DNA of 64,000 nt from NCBI RefSeq assembly GCF_905220565.1, contig NC_059408.1:16368508-16432507 (forward strand). Direction: 5' to 3'. Of this stretch, positions 1 to 10,558 are shown in pieces; positions within the stretch are counted from its first letter, which is position 1; each line of letters starts with the position of its first letter. Position numbers and translations under genes: made by a program. The DNA is from Melitaea cinxia. Taxonomy: Eukaryota > Arthropoda > Insecta > Lepidoptera > Nymphalidae. Below the pieces are notes generated by a model. It was not told where the DNA came from and made no database searches. It saw only the letters and a list, made by a program, of their open reading frames with translations.

Positions 1-271
1 TTGGAGAAATTGGAAAATTTTGACCTGGGCATGCAATTAAGAAAGCGTTTCTAGCTTCTTCCAAACCAGCAATCTCAAAGTTTGAAGGGGATGCCCTTAA
101 AATTTTACTTATGAGATTTGCTGAACTATGGACAGAAGATAGGAAGGCTGGTAAAGCGACACTGGAAATTTTGCGAATCCCTAAACCACCATAACGGATA
201 GGTAAGGATGCTTGGGTCCAAGATTGCTCGTTCAGTTGCATATTAAGATATTCTGATAACTGTTTCACTTT
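1..271 (-). pseudogene. Partial reverse-transcriptase-like frame, cut by window edge
   Basis: An open frame of about 90 codons runs on the minus strand from 271 to the first base with no stop, so it continues outside the window. It reads a W-T-Q-A-S-L-P-I-R-Y-G-G-L-G-I-R block (about 160-215) and then an alanine/serine-rich helical stretch. A W.Q..LP...GGLGI block is, from memory, typical of the region after the polymerase core in some mobile-element reverse transcriptases. A stop (TAA) lies just upstream at 272-274 and no intact N-terminal part is present, so this is a relic rather than a whole gene. The exact clade is not resolvable from this piece. A host gene exon is possible but less likely. 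Confidence 0.45.
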
Positions 272-342
272 TTATTGTAAGTCGTAGTAGCGGTCACATT
301 AAAAAGTAAACATTTTTATTCGCTGCTTGCTTTTATTTGCTC

Positions 343-511
343 TATCCCCCATTCCTCCCAGGAGCTCTGGTCGCTTTACTTACCAAGAGGAACACAACAC
401 TGCTTTAAAACAGTATTATTTAGCTGTGATCTTCTGTAAGTTCGAGGTACTACCCCAGTCGGGCTGCTCCATATTTTGAGCAGGAAATTCCTGCTGTGCT
501 CTACCTCAGTT
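343..511 (-). mobile_element. SINE-2, 3'-truncated copy
   Basis: Matches the SINE-2 consensus from the GGGAGGAAT-like middle to the AACTGAGGTAG start (read on the minus strand). The half carrying CATCAGGTGAGCC and the A-tail is missing. Confidence 0.8.
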
Positions 512-1457
512 ATTATATATTATTATCAGATGTTTATTATACATTAGCTGCCCGGACAGACTTTGTCCACGCAATTATTGTTTTTTTTTTAAAGTATTTA
601 AACCTTCCGTAGGCCTTAAGGAACATACAAAAAAATAAATTAGCCGAACTCGAGTTATGCGCTTAGCAACATTCATTTTTATTTATATAAATATAGATAC
701 GAATATTATAACCTACTTGTTAGTGAATTGTATGTCAAAATTAAAACTATAGTTTTAGTATATAATCAGTCAGAACAATCGCAGATAAGTACCAATATAG
801 CGAAAATACTACAAAATTAAATATACAACAATTTTCGATCGTGTCGATATAAAGTTGTAACAAAATAACATTGTCACCTAAACATGTCTATCTGACGTAT
901 TATCAGGAAATATCGGCGTTGACGTTCAAACATATAATGTGGCAGGTTATTTAACTAAAAATGAGATTTCGCACACAGGAAACGAGTCCATCCGTAGCAT
1001 TTGTATAATAAAAGCCGTGATCTATATTCTACTACTAGCTAACATTGCGGACTTCGTAGCGCCTTAGATTTATTTAAATTTTATAGTTACATATATAAAA
1101 GTAAAATATAGCCTATCTTTCAAGTTGAATCAAACTGCACACTGTGACGCGTAATTTATATACATATGTGTGTGTGTGTGTGTAAAAATAAACTTATCAT
1201 TTATTTTATATTTATTCTAAAATACTCTTTGAAAACGAGTGTTTGATATCAAAATACATTATAAGATGAGACATCTGTAGTAGTGAACATCAACGGAGAT
1301 AAAACGACGTATCTCATCTAGTTTTATGATACACATTAAATTAAATCAACTTTTTATACCCAAAGCGAATCCATTATTTTCAATTACAGATGTGAACTGA
1401 ATCAATCGTAAGCGTCCTGAAATCAGTCGTGTTAGAAAAATATGTCGTTCATTTATA
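512..1457. other. AT-rich DNA without recognised gene
   Basis: No coding frame, no repeat family found elsewhere in the window, and no splice-like arrangement was seen. It contains a short (TG)n run at 1166-1183. Confidence 0.6.
1166..1183 (+). repeat. (TG)n microsatellite
   Basis: Nine TG units in an AT-rich context. Confidence 0.95.
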
Positions 1458-1640
1458 CCAAGGGTTCCCAAACTTATTTTGTCTATACCCACTAAGAGAA
1501 TAAATTATTTTATAGTGCCCCCTTTGAGCAATCTTTTAATGAATTTTAGTTGATGTTCGCAAGTTGCAGTCGAGAGTCCTTATATATTAAATGAAAAATC
1601 GCCCCCCAAGCCTCTACACAACGCCACCATTTTTTTCTAG
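1458..1640. mobile_element. Possible hAT-type non-autonomous fragment
   Basis: Begins with AAGGGTTCCCAAACTTATTTT and continues into a C-rich block (GTGCCCCCTTT). The GGGTTCCCAAACTT end is reminiscent of hAT superfamily termini. Only one end is recognisable and no 8-bp duplication was found, so the assignment is tentative. Confidence 0.35.
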
Positions 1641-1804
1641 GTCTCTTACAATATTTTTTTTTACTTGCAGAAAAAGTCCTTTATAACTATATCCTAAAGT
1701 GAGATTAATAATGTTTTAAATTGATTCGACAGTACCTAATCCTTAAAATGTTTGCATTATCAAAACAAGTATGACGTTTCGATTGATCAATTGATGTTTT
1801 TGTA

Positions 1805-2113
1805 AGATTCCACTGCTGGGTCTCTTTCTTCATGTACAAAAAAGGCTGGAGCTTAATCCACCACGCTGCTCCACTACAGGTTGGTGGATATATTCTTTAC
1901 TATAATGATCGCTATCAGGTATCTAGGATAACAACCGGGACCAACTGATTAACGTGCTGTCTAAGGCATGGTAGAGAGATCCACAAGGTCAGACAAACAG
2001 ATCGGAAAGAAGTATTTTGACATATACAAATATCCATACCGAGTTTGAATCGAACCCTACATAGGGGGTTATGAGCGCCTTCACGGTAGTCGCACCATTT
2101 CACCAGAACGATG
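1805..2113 (-). mobile_element. SINE-1, diverged copy
   Basis: On the minus strand it has a B-box-like GGGTTCGATTCAAAC block (about 2043-2058), the AGCACGTTAA and GATAGCGATC-type middle, and a GGAGCAGCGTGGTGGATTAAGC-like 3' part. It is strongly diverged, so probably old. Confidence 0.7.
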
Positions 2114-2265
2114 TAATATCATTAATACACACACACACATATATATTCTATAATAGACAAGACATTCACTATAAAGCTATTAAGGCAACGACTTTTAGAA
2201 CTGTTGTTGCGTACTAACATATGAATGTATCATCATTGGCCTTAGTCCGTCTATTGCAGACGATT

Positions 2266-2341
2266 TAGACAGTGTCAGACAGACACTGTGTCGCCTAGGA
2301 CACACTGTCAGACACACACTGTCAGACAGACACTGTGTCAC
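2266..2341. repeat. Short tandem/inverted minisatellite (TGTCAGACAGACACTGTG units)
   Basis: Several overlapping copies of GACACTGT/ACAGTGTC and CAGACAGACA lie head to tail. Each unit is itself partly palindromic, so hairpins can form. Confidence 0.8.
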
Positions 2342-2625
2342 TCTTCAGGAAAACGCAGAGTTGCCTAAGCTCTGTGCCACCCTCTCGACCTCACTGGCTA
2401 GGCCCACGAGTCGATACGTGTGGAGCCAGTTCGGCTGCAGGAGTATTTCGCATTTTAGAGCTATGCCAAAAATGCTTGACGGAGACCCCATTCCGGGTTT
2501 CAAATGAAGTTTTCCTTCTCCAGCACCCTGATGATTTTGAGTTGGATTATCCCTCGGTCACCTTTTACGACCCCCACGAGAAGAAAGGAGGTGGTGCTAT
2601 TCTACTCGGCCGACACCACACGGTA
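2342..2625 (-). mobile_element. Diverged relative of retroposon-3 (5' part)
   Basis: Read on the minus strand it begins with a GGTGTCGGCCGAGTAGAATA segment. It then passes through CTCGTGGGGGTCGTAAAAGG and GACCGAGGGATAA, which align with CCGTGGGTGTCGTAAGAGGCGACTAAGGGATAA of retroposon-3. The remainder is not found in the other copies. It may be the 5' region of the longer parent element of retroposon-3. The 104-codon open frame on the plus strand here is antisense to this repeat and is not a gene. Confidence 0.5.
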
Positions 2626-2644
2626 CTAAATGTATATATATTTA

Positions 2645-3046
2645 CTTAATATTATAAATGCGAAAGTAACTCTGTCTGTCGGTCTGTCTCGCTTTCATGC
2701 CAAAACTACTAAACCGATTGAAGTAAAATTTAGTACACAGACAGTCTTGAGCCTGAGAAACGACATAGGCTACTTTTTAATATGAAATAAGGGTGTAAGG
2801 GGTTGAAAGATGGGGATGAAAAGTTGTATGGAAGTATCGTCATTTTTAGAGCAAGAAGCTTGAAATTTATTTTTAGGCTTTTGTTTCGATATAAATAAAT
2901 ATTCAAAGCTCGTAAAAGTTTCCCTTCAAGGATGTTATAGAGATGAAAGATAACAATAGGGAATAGAGGATGAAAGTTTGTGTGGAAATATGTAAGATGG
3001 ATGCTTTATAAGTTAAGATTAGACAAAGTCGCGGGCACAGCTAGTA
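2645..3046 (+). mobile_element. Helitron-like non-autonomous element
   Basis: Starts in the lepidopteran-type TAATATTATAAATGCGAAAG sequence and contains the ACTAAACCGATTGAAGT block. It ends GTCGCGGGCACAGCTAGT, i.e. a GC-rich 3' segment followed by CTAGT, as expected of a Helitron 3' end (CTRR). No Rep/helicase coding sequence is present. Confidence 0.6.
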
Positions 3047-3585
3047 TATAAATAAATATCCTATTACATTTATTTTTACGATTTATATTTTTGTATTTGT
3101 TACTTTTTGGTGTTTTATCCTTAAATTAAAAAGTTAGCGAATATTTTAAGGAAATTTTACTATTCCGTATTACACCACTACAATTCATCTCATATACACT
3201 ACACTATCATTTCCTCAAACTTAAATTAAATATTCATTTTTTAATAAAACTTGTCAATGTTATATTCCGCGCCCCTCCTCACCCCGTCTACTCAATATCT
3301 TCCTGTACCGGCACGTGTCGTTTTATTATTTCAACCATATTTCAAAGTTTTACTGCTCATAAAGCTGGCGCGAGTCTATCTGATCAGGTCTCTTTAAAAT
3401 TCGCCTTTCAAACCTAAATGGTGATACTAGACGTCTGACTTAGAAAAATATTACTGAATAACTTATCATAAATGTTATATGTCATCTATAAATATATTTG
3501 AAACTAAACGTAAATATATATACATATATATTTTTTTAAATATTACCTTGTCGACTGACTTCAAATAAAAAGGTTCCATGTCGTA
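3047..3585. other. AT-rich DNA without recognised gene
   Basis: No repeat family or coding potential was recognised. Small open frames here are AT-rich and overlap the neighbouring IR-A element. Confidence 0.5.
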
Positions 3586-3735
3586 GTATATTTTGAAGTA
3601 AAACTTCTGTACGCACGCGAGATAGAGCGTTACGAAAAGCGTGACCGGGCGATGCGAACGGAGCAAGGGAGAAAGATGTTAGCACACAATTTCTTTCTCT
3701 CGTAGTAATAGTATATCTAAGACACAGTGCATGTA
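3586..3735 (+). mobile_element. IR-A element, partial
   Basis: Contains the palindromic GAAGTAAAACTTC end (3596-3608), the GAGCGTTACGAAAAGCGTGA block, and GTATATCTAAGACACAGT. These match the other IR-A copies at 21537, 28192 and 53429. The far end is degraded. Confidence 0.65.
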
Positions 3736-4382
3736 TTTGCTTCGATTTATTTACTTTTTTAAGCGATTTTCTCAAAAGAGGTCTTATATTATATTAGCTA
3801 TACCAAAATAATTATAATAAGATGTCAGGGTAATCGAGAAAAGCAATGATGATTGGTAGATGTTTTGTAATCTCATTAGATCTTTGCAATACCTAAAATT
3901 CTCATACTTTGAAACTGCAAAAATTGGATATGTAAAAATTGAAATGGATATTCGTCGGACGGTACTAATGATGTAGATATGAAATCCATAACAAAGGTCG
4001 GCTTAACCAAATCCATGCAAACGAAGCTACGGTCCATAGTTATACTGTAAAATATTTCAGACTTTGGTAGATTTCCGTCATAAAGTCAAATACTCGGCGC
4101 TGTAGTCGTAACAGCACAGCGGAATGATAGCGCTACATCTCAAGCGGACGTGCTCCGCCTACAACGCGTCTCTTTGAACCAGTAGACGGATTTGTTCCAT
4201 ATTCCATACTCTCGACTATTCTAAGTGAGCAAGATGTTATTTTAAAAGATGTGTGATGAGCTATGGAGGATTCATTTGTATAATGTACATTTAAAATTAG
4301 CTGTAATAAAAAAATCTTGAAAATTTCTCACAGCACAATTTACTTTCTGAATCTCTGGTATCTTTGCATTATTAAATAATCT
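3736..4382. other. Unassigned DNA, locally GC-rich
   Basis: The segment around 4090-4200 is richer in G+C than its surroundings (CGGACGTGCTCCGCC). It has no open frame, no splice signals and no second copy in the window. Confidence 0.4.
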
Positions 4383-4668
4383 AACAGCTGTGCCCCCGAC
4401 TTCGTCTCTTCGAATTATTTTTCAGTCTACAGTTACAAAATAAATAAATTTCTAAAACGAAAGTAGCCTATTTTAGTCCTTATTACATCAGCTACCAGTT
4501 AAAGTCTTGTCAAGATCAGTTTAGTCGAAAACAGACAGACAAAAATTGAAAAAAAAAAATTTTGGTTTATGTACCGTGTATACATCTATATGCATTCAGT
4601 AAAAGGCGGTTGCTTTAATATTACAAACAGACACTCCAATTTTATTTATTTGTATAGATTAAACTATA
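4383..4668 (-). mobile_element. Helitron-like element, diverged
   Basis: Homologous to 18193-18515 and 57208-57545. It begins CAGCTGTGCCCCCGACTTCGTC and has the AACAGACAGACAAAAATTG, ACCGTGTATACATC and ACAAACAGACACTCCAATTT blocks. Its terminal AGCTGTGCCC is the reverse complement of the GGGCACAGCT-type 3' end. Confidence 0.6.
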
Positions 4669-5040
4669 AAAGTTTTTAGCCTATTAAAACCCACTTCAAT
4701 AGAGAACTTTTCAATAGATTCATTAAACTATTAAAGCTAAACTAAAAACAAGCAAGACCATGCGCCATCTTACTAGATGTATAGTATTTACTCAATTGAG
4801 TCCCCTGTCTGGTTTACCCAAATAGACATCACAACGCCATTAGAATCTCTCACCTTAGCGATCAAGGAACTTGAATGGCTCTGTTGAAGACAAAACTGAT
4901 AGATTTAGAAACTTTGACGCTATTCTGAAGTTGTTCTGAATAATTTGACGTAATATTGGATTTAAAGATATTGAGGAATCAAATGATACTTAAATAATTT
5001 GTAGCAATAGAAGAATTTCAGATATATTTGTATAAATTTT
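4669..5040. other. Unassigned AT-rich DNA
   Basis: Nothing recognisable was seen. Confidence 0.5.
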
Positions 5041-5336
5041 AACCGACTTCAAAAAGGAGGACGTTACTCTGACTGTTAATATATTTATATATATTTGTAT
5101 GTGTGTTCAGGGATAACTTCGTCGTTTATGAACCGATTTTAACAATTTTTTTTGTTGGAAATGAGATATTCCAAGGGTGGTACCATGATAAGGAAAGCGG
5201 GATCTGATGATGGAATCTCAGAGCAATCGAGGGAAATCCTCGAAAATCGTAGTGACGACTAGTGCGTTTGTTAATTTTTTTTTTTTGTCTACTCACGTTG
5301 TATTACTTGTCGATGTAATTGAAGTCGGTTTTATCC
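5041..5336. mobile_element. IR-B element, short form with both ends
   Basis: Starts AACCGACTTCAA (5041-5052) and ends TTGAAGTCGGTT (about 5322-5333), a perfect inverted repeat. The interior has GAACCGATTTTAAC and the TTGTATTACTTGTCGATGTAA block shared with 48150, 54231 and 57775. It has no coding capacity, so it looks like a miniature DNA transposon. Confidence 0.7.
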
Positions 5337-5864
5337 ATTTATATCATACATTTTTCTATTTTAATTGTTAATTTATGTACATTTGACTATCGTACATTAA
5401 AAAGGATTCAAATCCTTCAGTCTAATTTTGTCATCGTAAATACAAAAGTATGATATATTTGGTATTTATATGACAACTACAGTACACATAGCTTATAAAA
5501 CCATAAACCTTCGCCTATAAAAGTGTTCAGTTAGTCAGACAGAAAAACCTGAGATTTAAACAAGAAAACTCATCAAGTTTTATACCAACAATACCGTAAA
5601 GATAGTCACTTGCTTAAAATCCTCGTCTTCAAAATCCCAGCAGTAGATAACACAAATTACATAATGCAAGCGCGTTCGACGCTGTAACGAAATGAAGTCG
5701 TGACACAAACAAGTGTCGCTCGAATCACACGACGGAAACCGAGCGTGGTACAAGCTTAAGAGTTTTACACTACTTTCATGAGTTATTATCGATTTGGATC
5801 TGTTTTCAATAATGTCTTTTTTTATTTATTCAAAAAAATGAATTTAATGTTTTGTATTTAATAG
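5337..5864. other. Unassigned DNA
   Basis: A more complex stretch at about 5655-5760 (AAGTGTCGCTCGAATCACAC and flanks) has no coding frame and no second copy here. Confidence 0.4.
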
Positions 5865-5868
5865 ATAC

Positions 5869-6314
5869 TGTTAAGGACATACAAAGAAACTAGCGCCATC
5901 TAGCGGCAACCATTGAAACCACGCAAAGACAGAGATCGCATGAAACTCTCTACTCAATACTAGATGGCGTTAGAGGAACAACTGTGGAACTATATAGAAG
6001 TATAGTCTCGAAAACCGGGTACATGCGCGAACTTTCCAGAATGGTCTGGGCCTCGTCTCGGCTGATATAAATAGCCGCAGCGAGGCGAGCGAGTTCAGTT
6101 CAGTTTGAGCGATCTTCGAGGCGACTTCAAAAGTGAAAACTAGTGATCAAGAGTGGTACCAGCGAAACCTACGACAGTGGCTACGACTTAGGACATCGTT
6201 AGTGCTTAGTGTGTGAACCTAGTGCTTTGTGTTGGACCTAGTGCTAGTGAATAAAGTCTTGAAAAGAGTCGGCAGGTTTTTCTCTCCAAATCCTTCGAAC
6301 CCTAACACGTAACA
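5869..6314 (+). mobile_element. Solo LTR of an LTR retrotransposon
   Basis: The 446-bp unit begins TGTTAAGG and ends CGTAACA, so TGTTA and TAACA form the usual inverted ends. It is flanked by a direct 4-bp duplication ATAC at 5865-5868 and 6315-6318. Inside are a TATA box (TATAAATA, 6066-6073), an arthropod initiator (TTCAGTTCAGTTTG) with TCAGT at 6095-6099, and a polyadenylation signal AATAAA (6250-6255). No internal gag-pol region or second LTR is present, so this is a recombination product. The 4-bp duplication fits Ty3/gypsy-type integration, but the family is not proven. Two inverted GCGCCATCTA/TAGATGGCG motifs lie in its U3 (about 5892-5902 and 5961-5970). Confidence 0.85.
6066..6099 (+). 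promoter_or_regulatory. LTR core promoter: TATA box and initiator
   Basis: TATAAATA at 6066-6073 is followed about 30 bp later by TCAGT at 6095-6099, the spacing expected for an RNA polymerase II start at about A6097. Transcription would run rightwards, towards 6315 and beyond. Confidence 0.7.
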
Positions 6315-6451
6315 ATACTAATTTTAGGAATGATCTCAGAATTTCTCATTACTTACGAGGATATTAGGATTTAGGATATTTAGGAACTTGAACAACTATA
6401 TAGGTATTTGAAATTTAAATTAAGACAAATTTTTATTATTTATATATTTTT

Positions 6452-6761
6452 GCCGCGTTGGTGCAACGGTCACAGCTATGGATTGTGCCGGTTGCGCTGA
6501 CATACATTTGTATTGGCCATACAGGTGTTTGCCATGGTCTGGGTGTTTGTGCAGTCCTTGTAGATCTCCTCACCGTGCCTCGGAGAGCACGTTAAGCCGT
6601 CGGTCCCGGTTGTTATCATGTACACCTGATAGCGATCGTTACTCATAGTAGGGAATATATCCGCCAACCCGCATTGGAGCAGCGTGGTGGATTAAGCTCT
6701 GATCCTTCTCCTACATGAGGAAAGAGGCCTTTGCCCAACAGTGGGATATCACAGGCTGAAC
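6452..6761 (+). mobile_element. SINE-1 with internal deletion of the B box
   Basis: Starts GCCGCGTTGGTGCAACGG and ends GTGGGATATCACAGGCTGAA. The GCGGGTTCGATCCCCGC segment seen in the 62095 copy is missing between GTTGCGCTG and ACATACATTTG, so an internal polymerase III promoter is incomplete. Confidence 0.85.
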
Positions 6762-7028
6762 TTAATATTTTTATTCTAATTATTAAATTATTTTCACAAG
6801 AATGTCGCGCAAAATAAACCTGGGCACATAAGTTGCTTGAAGGATGTCTGTCGTATCACTGACACACAAAAAAAATGTTACATTTCTAAGCGTACACGCA
6901 ACATAGCGCGGGCTAACATAGTTTCAGTTACAAGTGTGGGTTTAGTTTACCTAATATTTTTGTTGAGGAAATCCTAAAATCTCTTGCCCAAAGTCAGAAT
7001 CAGCCTGATTTGGAAAATACTTCAACCG

Positions 7029-7190
7029 AACAGAAGATCACACCTTAAGAATACTTCGCTCAAGCAGTATTGTCTTCCTGCGGTGAGTAAGGTAAGAGCT
7101 CCCGAAAAGGGTGGGTCGACACCTCGCTTGGAATATTCCTAGTGCTTAAAGGTGTCTCTCTCATAGCCTACAGTATCCGTCAATCATCAG
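7029..7190 (+). mobile_element. SINE-2, strongly degraded
   Basis: The ACAGAAGATCACAC, CTCAAGCAGTATTG and GGTGAGTAAGGT blocks are in the right order. The 3' part is barely recognisable (AATCATCAGACG). Confidence 0.5.
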
Positions 7191-7503
7191 ACGAAACGCC
7201 ATAAAACCTGTTTTTACATGTAGATGTATTAAATCTCCTTCTCTTCTAACTTGGACCAAGCTCAAGTTCCAGCTCGTCAAAGCCGCTCATTACTGGACGT
7301 AGGCTTTATCCAGCTTTGTTAGCTTCAATACGAGCAATCACGACCACAGCGTTTTGTGTTTGACTCGATCGAACTCGCCCACAATGGAAGGACGAGCCAA
7401 ATAAGGTACTTTACTAGACATTTATTTTCGACTGTTTAGGTTTTATTTTAGCAACTTATTTAGTTTAGAATGTGAATTGTGATTTCTTAATTCTAAAATA
7501 AAA

Positions 7504-7565
7504 CGCCGAAAGGTTGCCTGGAAGAGATCGCTGTATTAGCGATAAGACCGCCTGTTGCAATTGAT
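7504..7565 (+). mobile_element. LINE 3'-end fragment (GATCGCT...AGCGATAAGACCGCC type)
   Basis: AGGTTGCCTGGAAGAGATCG and TTAGCGATAAGACCGCCTG match the elements at 25013 and (reversed) 22662-22860. GATCGCT and AGCGATA can pair as a small hairpin. From memory this is a common lepidopteran LINE 3' UTR. Confidence 0.55.
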
Positions 7566-8345
7566 ACGAATTCGTTAATTAGTTTATTTCTGAATTGTTG
7601 GGCGATAAGCCGTGTAGTTACCGTACCTTGACTGCGTGGACTGCATTTTTGTAGCCTTTTTTTCTCTCATTGAAATATAGCCTATTTCACTCAGTGGTAG
7701 GTCTTAAAATGCATATTAATTTCCGAGTTTATCCATTACAAATAAACTGAGAAAAAAATAGAATTCTTTCTTTTTATAATGTAGTTTAGTAAAAGTGTAT
7801 TCTACTACTACTATACTTATATTTTATTTTATTTATTTTTATTTGGAAAACACAATTTTATATTACATTATTATATTATGACTAATTACAATAACTGAAA
7901 TCAATAAAGTTTCAACTATTAGCTAATACATACAACATCACTATAACATTGCGTGAAACATATTGTTTTCGAGAAAATAAAAATTAACAAAAAAAAAAAT
8001 GGAGAAAATTTTTTTGTTGTTAAATTTAGTGTAAAAGAAAGGAAAAATCTCTAATCTAAGTAGACATATATTTAAGCATTTGCTAAACGTCCCGCTTGTA
8101 TCTTCCTATTTTGCAATTAAAAATATCAGTTCCCTATCTATCTATATATCTGTATTTATATAGCACTTCACCGTCTGGATAGGGTAGAAGATCAAGACGA
8201 TATTACCTCGTAAATAAGGCGCGCTCCGTGCACGTACTTGGTATATTTTCTCACGGCTTACTGAGGCTGAACCCTGAACTATGATTCAAGTGTCGGGATA
8301 CATATTTAGATGTTATAAAACGTATTCTTAATTTATTTAGTTTTT
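7566..8345. other. AT-rich DNA, possible old LINE tail
   Basis: Mostly AT-rich. A TTTTTATTTGGAAAACACAATTT stretch near 7835 could be a minus-strand LINE 3' UTR start, but the support is weak. No gene was seen. Confidence 0.35.
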
Positions 8346-8540
8346 TCTGCTTTCTGCTCTGCGGGTTGTGGGTTCCTGCCTGAGTCTGGGTGTAATATTT
8401 GTATTTACATATGTATCATTTAAGTGTGTTGCTTCAAAAAAATATTTAGCTATACCAGTCGGCTGTTACCTCTAAGACAAGCATTGTGTTGCTTACTTTA
8501 GGAACAGATGACTGTATGTATATTGTGTAGATATTTATTT
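8346..8540 (+). mobile_element. SINE-4, 5'-incomplete and diverged
   Basis: Has CTGCTTTCTGCTCTGCGGG, TGCCTGAGTCTGGGTGTAAT, AGCTATACCAGTCGGCTGTTAC and GGAACAGATGACTGT in order. The tRNA-like head is mostly missing and the B box is altered. Confidence 0.75.
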
Positions 8541-8754
8541 ATTATTTTATAATTTCTGTATATCTGTTTACCGGTCAGCAAAGACCTCCTTCTACCGATC
8601 ACTATCATGACTCTCTTGAGCCACCCTGTTCTATATCACTTGTTACCTTTTGGTATAGGAATGAGCCCAATTGTAGTCGTTGTTAGAACGATGTCACAGA
8701 TGTAAGAAATTCAAAATAACCAACAACTTCAACTTTTGTCTCAATTATAATGTA

Positions 8755-9039
8755 CTTTTTATATATAACAAGGTTGGCAAATAAGCGTACGGCTTACCTG
8801 ATTGTAAGCGATTACCGTAGCTTATAGACGTCTGCAACACCAGAAGCGTCGCACGCGAGTTGTCGACCCTATCCCCAATTCCCCCAATTGCTTTGGTCAC
8901 CTTACTCACCAACAGGAACATAACACTGCTTGAAAACAGCATTATTTAGCTGTGGTCTTCTGTGAGGCCGAGGTACTAACCCAGTCGGGTTGTTCAATTT
9001 TTTGAGCAGGAAATTTCCTGCTATGCCTTACCTCAGTTA
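8755..9039 (-). mobile_element. SINE-2, near full length
   Basis: On the minus strand it runs from TAACTGAGGTAAGGCATAGC through TTCAAGCAGTGTTATGTTCC and AATCGCTTACAATCAGGTAAGCC to AACCTTGTTATATAAAAA. Both ends of the family are present. Confidence 0.9.
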
Positions 9040-9802
9040 ATGTATGTTTAGTATTTAAAAAACAAAATACACCTTTTAAAGATAATTAAAAAAAAATAGC
9101 TATAAAAATAATTACGTACAATTTTAAAATTAAATAAAAAATACGCATCCAAATACTTCTTGGTCTAAACGTCCAATATTTTTTTTATTAAACTCCCACA
9201 AACGTAAGCATTTCATACCATTCATTGTATACCTAGAACGTTCCTACCACCGCTTCACAATCGAACACTCACGGACAAACTAGATTGGCATCTAGGTATT
9301 CGTTAAATGCACCTCTGTCCCCATTCACTTCGTTTTATTCGCCCGATGTATGCCGCAGCTACAATTGGATCAAATGGAGTGGCACACCTGCACACCTAGC
9401 CTCGCACACGTTCGATTGAACTCCGATGTTTTTCTATTGTTATCTTTGGGTCTGTTTTGGAAAAAATGATTATATCCAAACGATGATTTCAGGCAAGTTA
9501 GATTTTTGCGTTATCATAATAATATTGTGGTTGGACTCCTGCCGATTTGTCAGCTGTGTCCTAAGTTTTATCTGGAAATATTTTTACCTAAATTCGTTAC
9601 GTGACTCCTATCAATATTGTCAGCTGGAACCTTTGGGATATAAATTCCCATTAAAATAGAATTTAAAAAAAAAGCTTATAATACTTACCTGCTTATTATA
9701 TATAAATTAGTTTAGATTTGTTACATTTGTTTTCGCTAGAATACGATATCATTTATCTAAGATAATCACGTGTGACTATATCGAATTACGTCGTCATAAC
9801 TG
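9040..9802. other. Unassigned DNA with a GC-richer core
   Basis: 9230-9420 is less AT-rich and non-repetitive here. It may be conserved non-coding DNA, but no exon signals were convincing. Confidence 0.35.
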
Positions 9803-10030
9803 ACTAGCCTGTTGTCGCAGTTTGTGGTGGCTCTGCTTTCTGTTTCGCGGGTTGCGGGTTCGATTCCCGCCTGAATCTGGGTATGATATTCGTATTTATA
9901 TATGTATTATTTCTGTATATATTTATAAAAAAAAATAGTTATAACAGTCGGCTGTTACGTGTAACACAAGCATTAAGTTGCTTACCATAGGAACAGACGA
10001 CCGTGTGTGTATGTTATAAGATGTTTATTT
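9803..10030 (+). mobile_element. SINE-4, full length
   Basis: The head ACTAGCCTGTTGTCGCAGTT resembles a tRNA A box region and GCGGGTTCGATTCCCGCCTG is a good B box with T-arm. The body ends at GGAACAGACGACCGTGTGTG, followed by an AT-rich tail. Confidence 0.85.
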
Positions 10031-10547
10031 ATTTATTCGTCATAGAAGTACAACTATAACGAAGAAAATCATTTGTATCACAGTTATTGAAAATTGATAT
10101 TATCAAGGTTCACACACAAAAACCACTTACTAATTTATAAAATTTATATTAAAACTTTTCATATCATCTTCACGTCCTTAATAAGTTTTCGTTATCACAG
10201 ACCCTTTTAAATGCCTTTTATTAATCCTTAAAAACGTGGTTGTTTCAACGAGCAGTTAGGATGCAGGCCACGGTTTGAACCCATAATTCGTCCATGTTTT
10301 TTCAGCGCGAACGCTTGCCGCATATTTTACGACTGATTGATCCCGCCCTGGTCTTTTTTCTCCTATCTAAAGTGCTGTATTGTTAGTTTTATTCACGATC
10401 AAATTTAATGGACTTTGTAAATTGGTCGTCAATTCTACGCTTCGAAAACATTGTAGGCAAATGTTTCTTTTTAGATAAGCATGCGATTTTCGCATGTAAT
10501 CTTTCACATAAACAGTAATTAAAAGAGATTTATAATAATGAACAATT
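10031..10547. other. Unassigned AT-rich DNA
   Basis: No gene or shared repeat was seen. A short less AT-rich stretch lies at 10250-10340. Confidence 0.4.
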
Positions 10548-10558
10548 AAATAATAACA

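Noticed and set aside
2335..2649. 104-codon plus-strand frame
   Set aside because: It covers a relative of retroposon-3 on the opposite strand and has no recognised domain.
9803..9880. tRNA gene in the head of SINE-4
   Set aside because: It has A and B boxes but no complete cloverleaf, and the same head occurs at 14463 with a common body, so it is a SINE.
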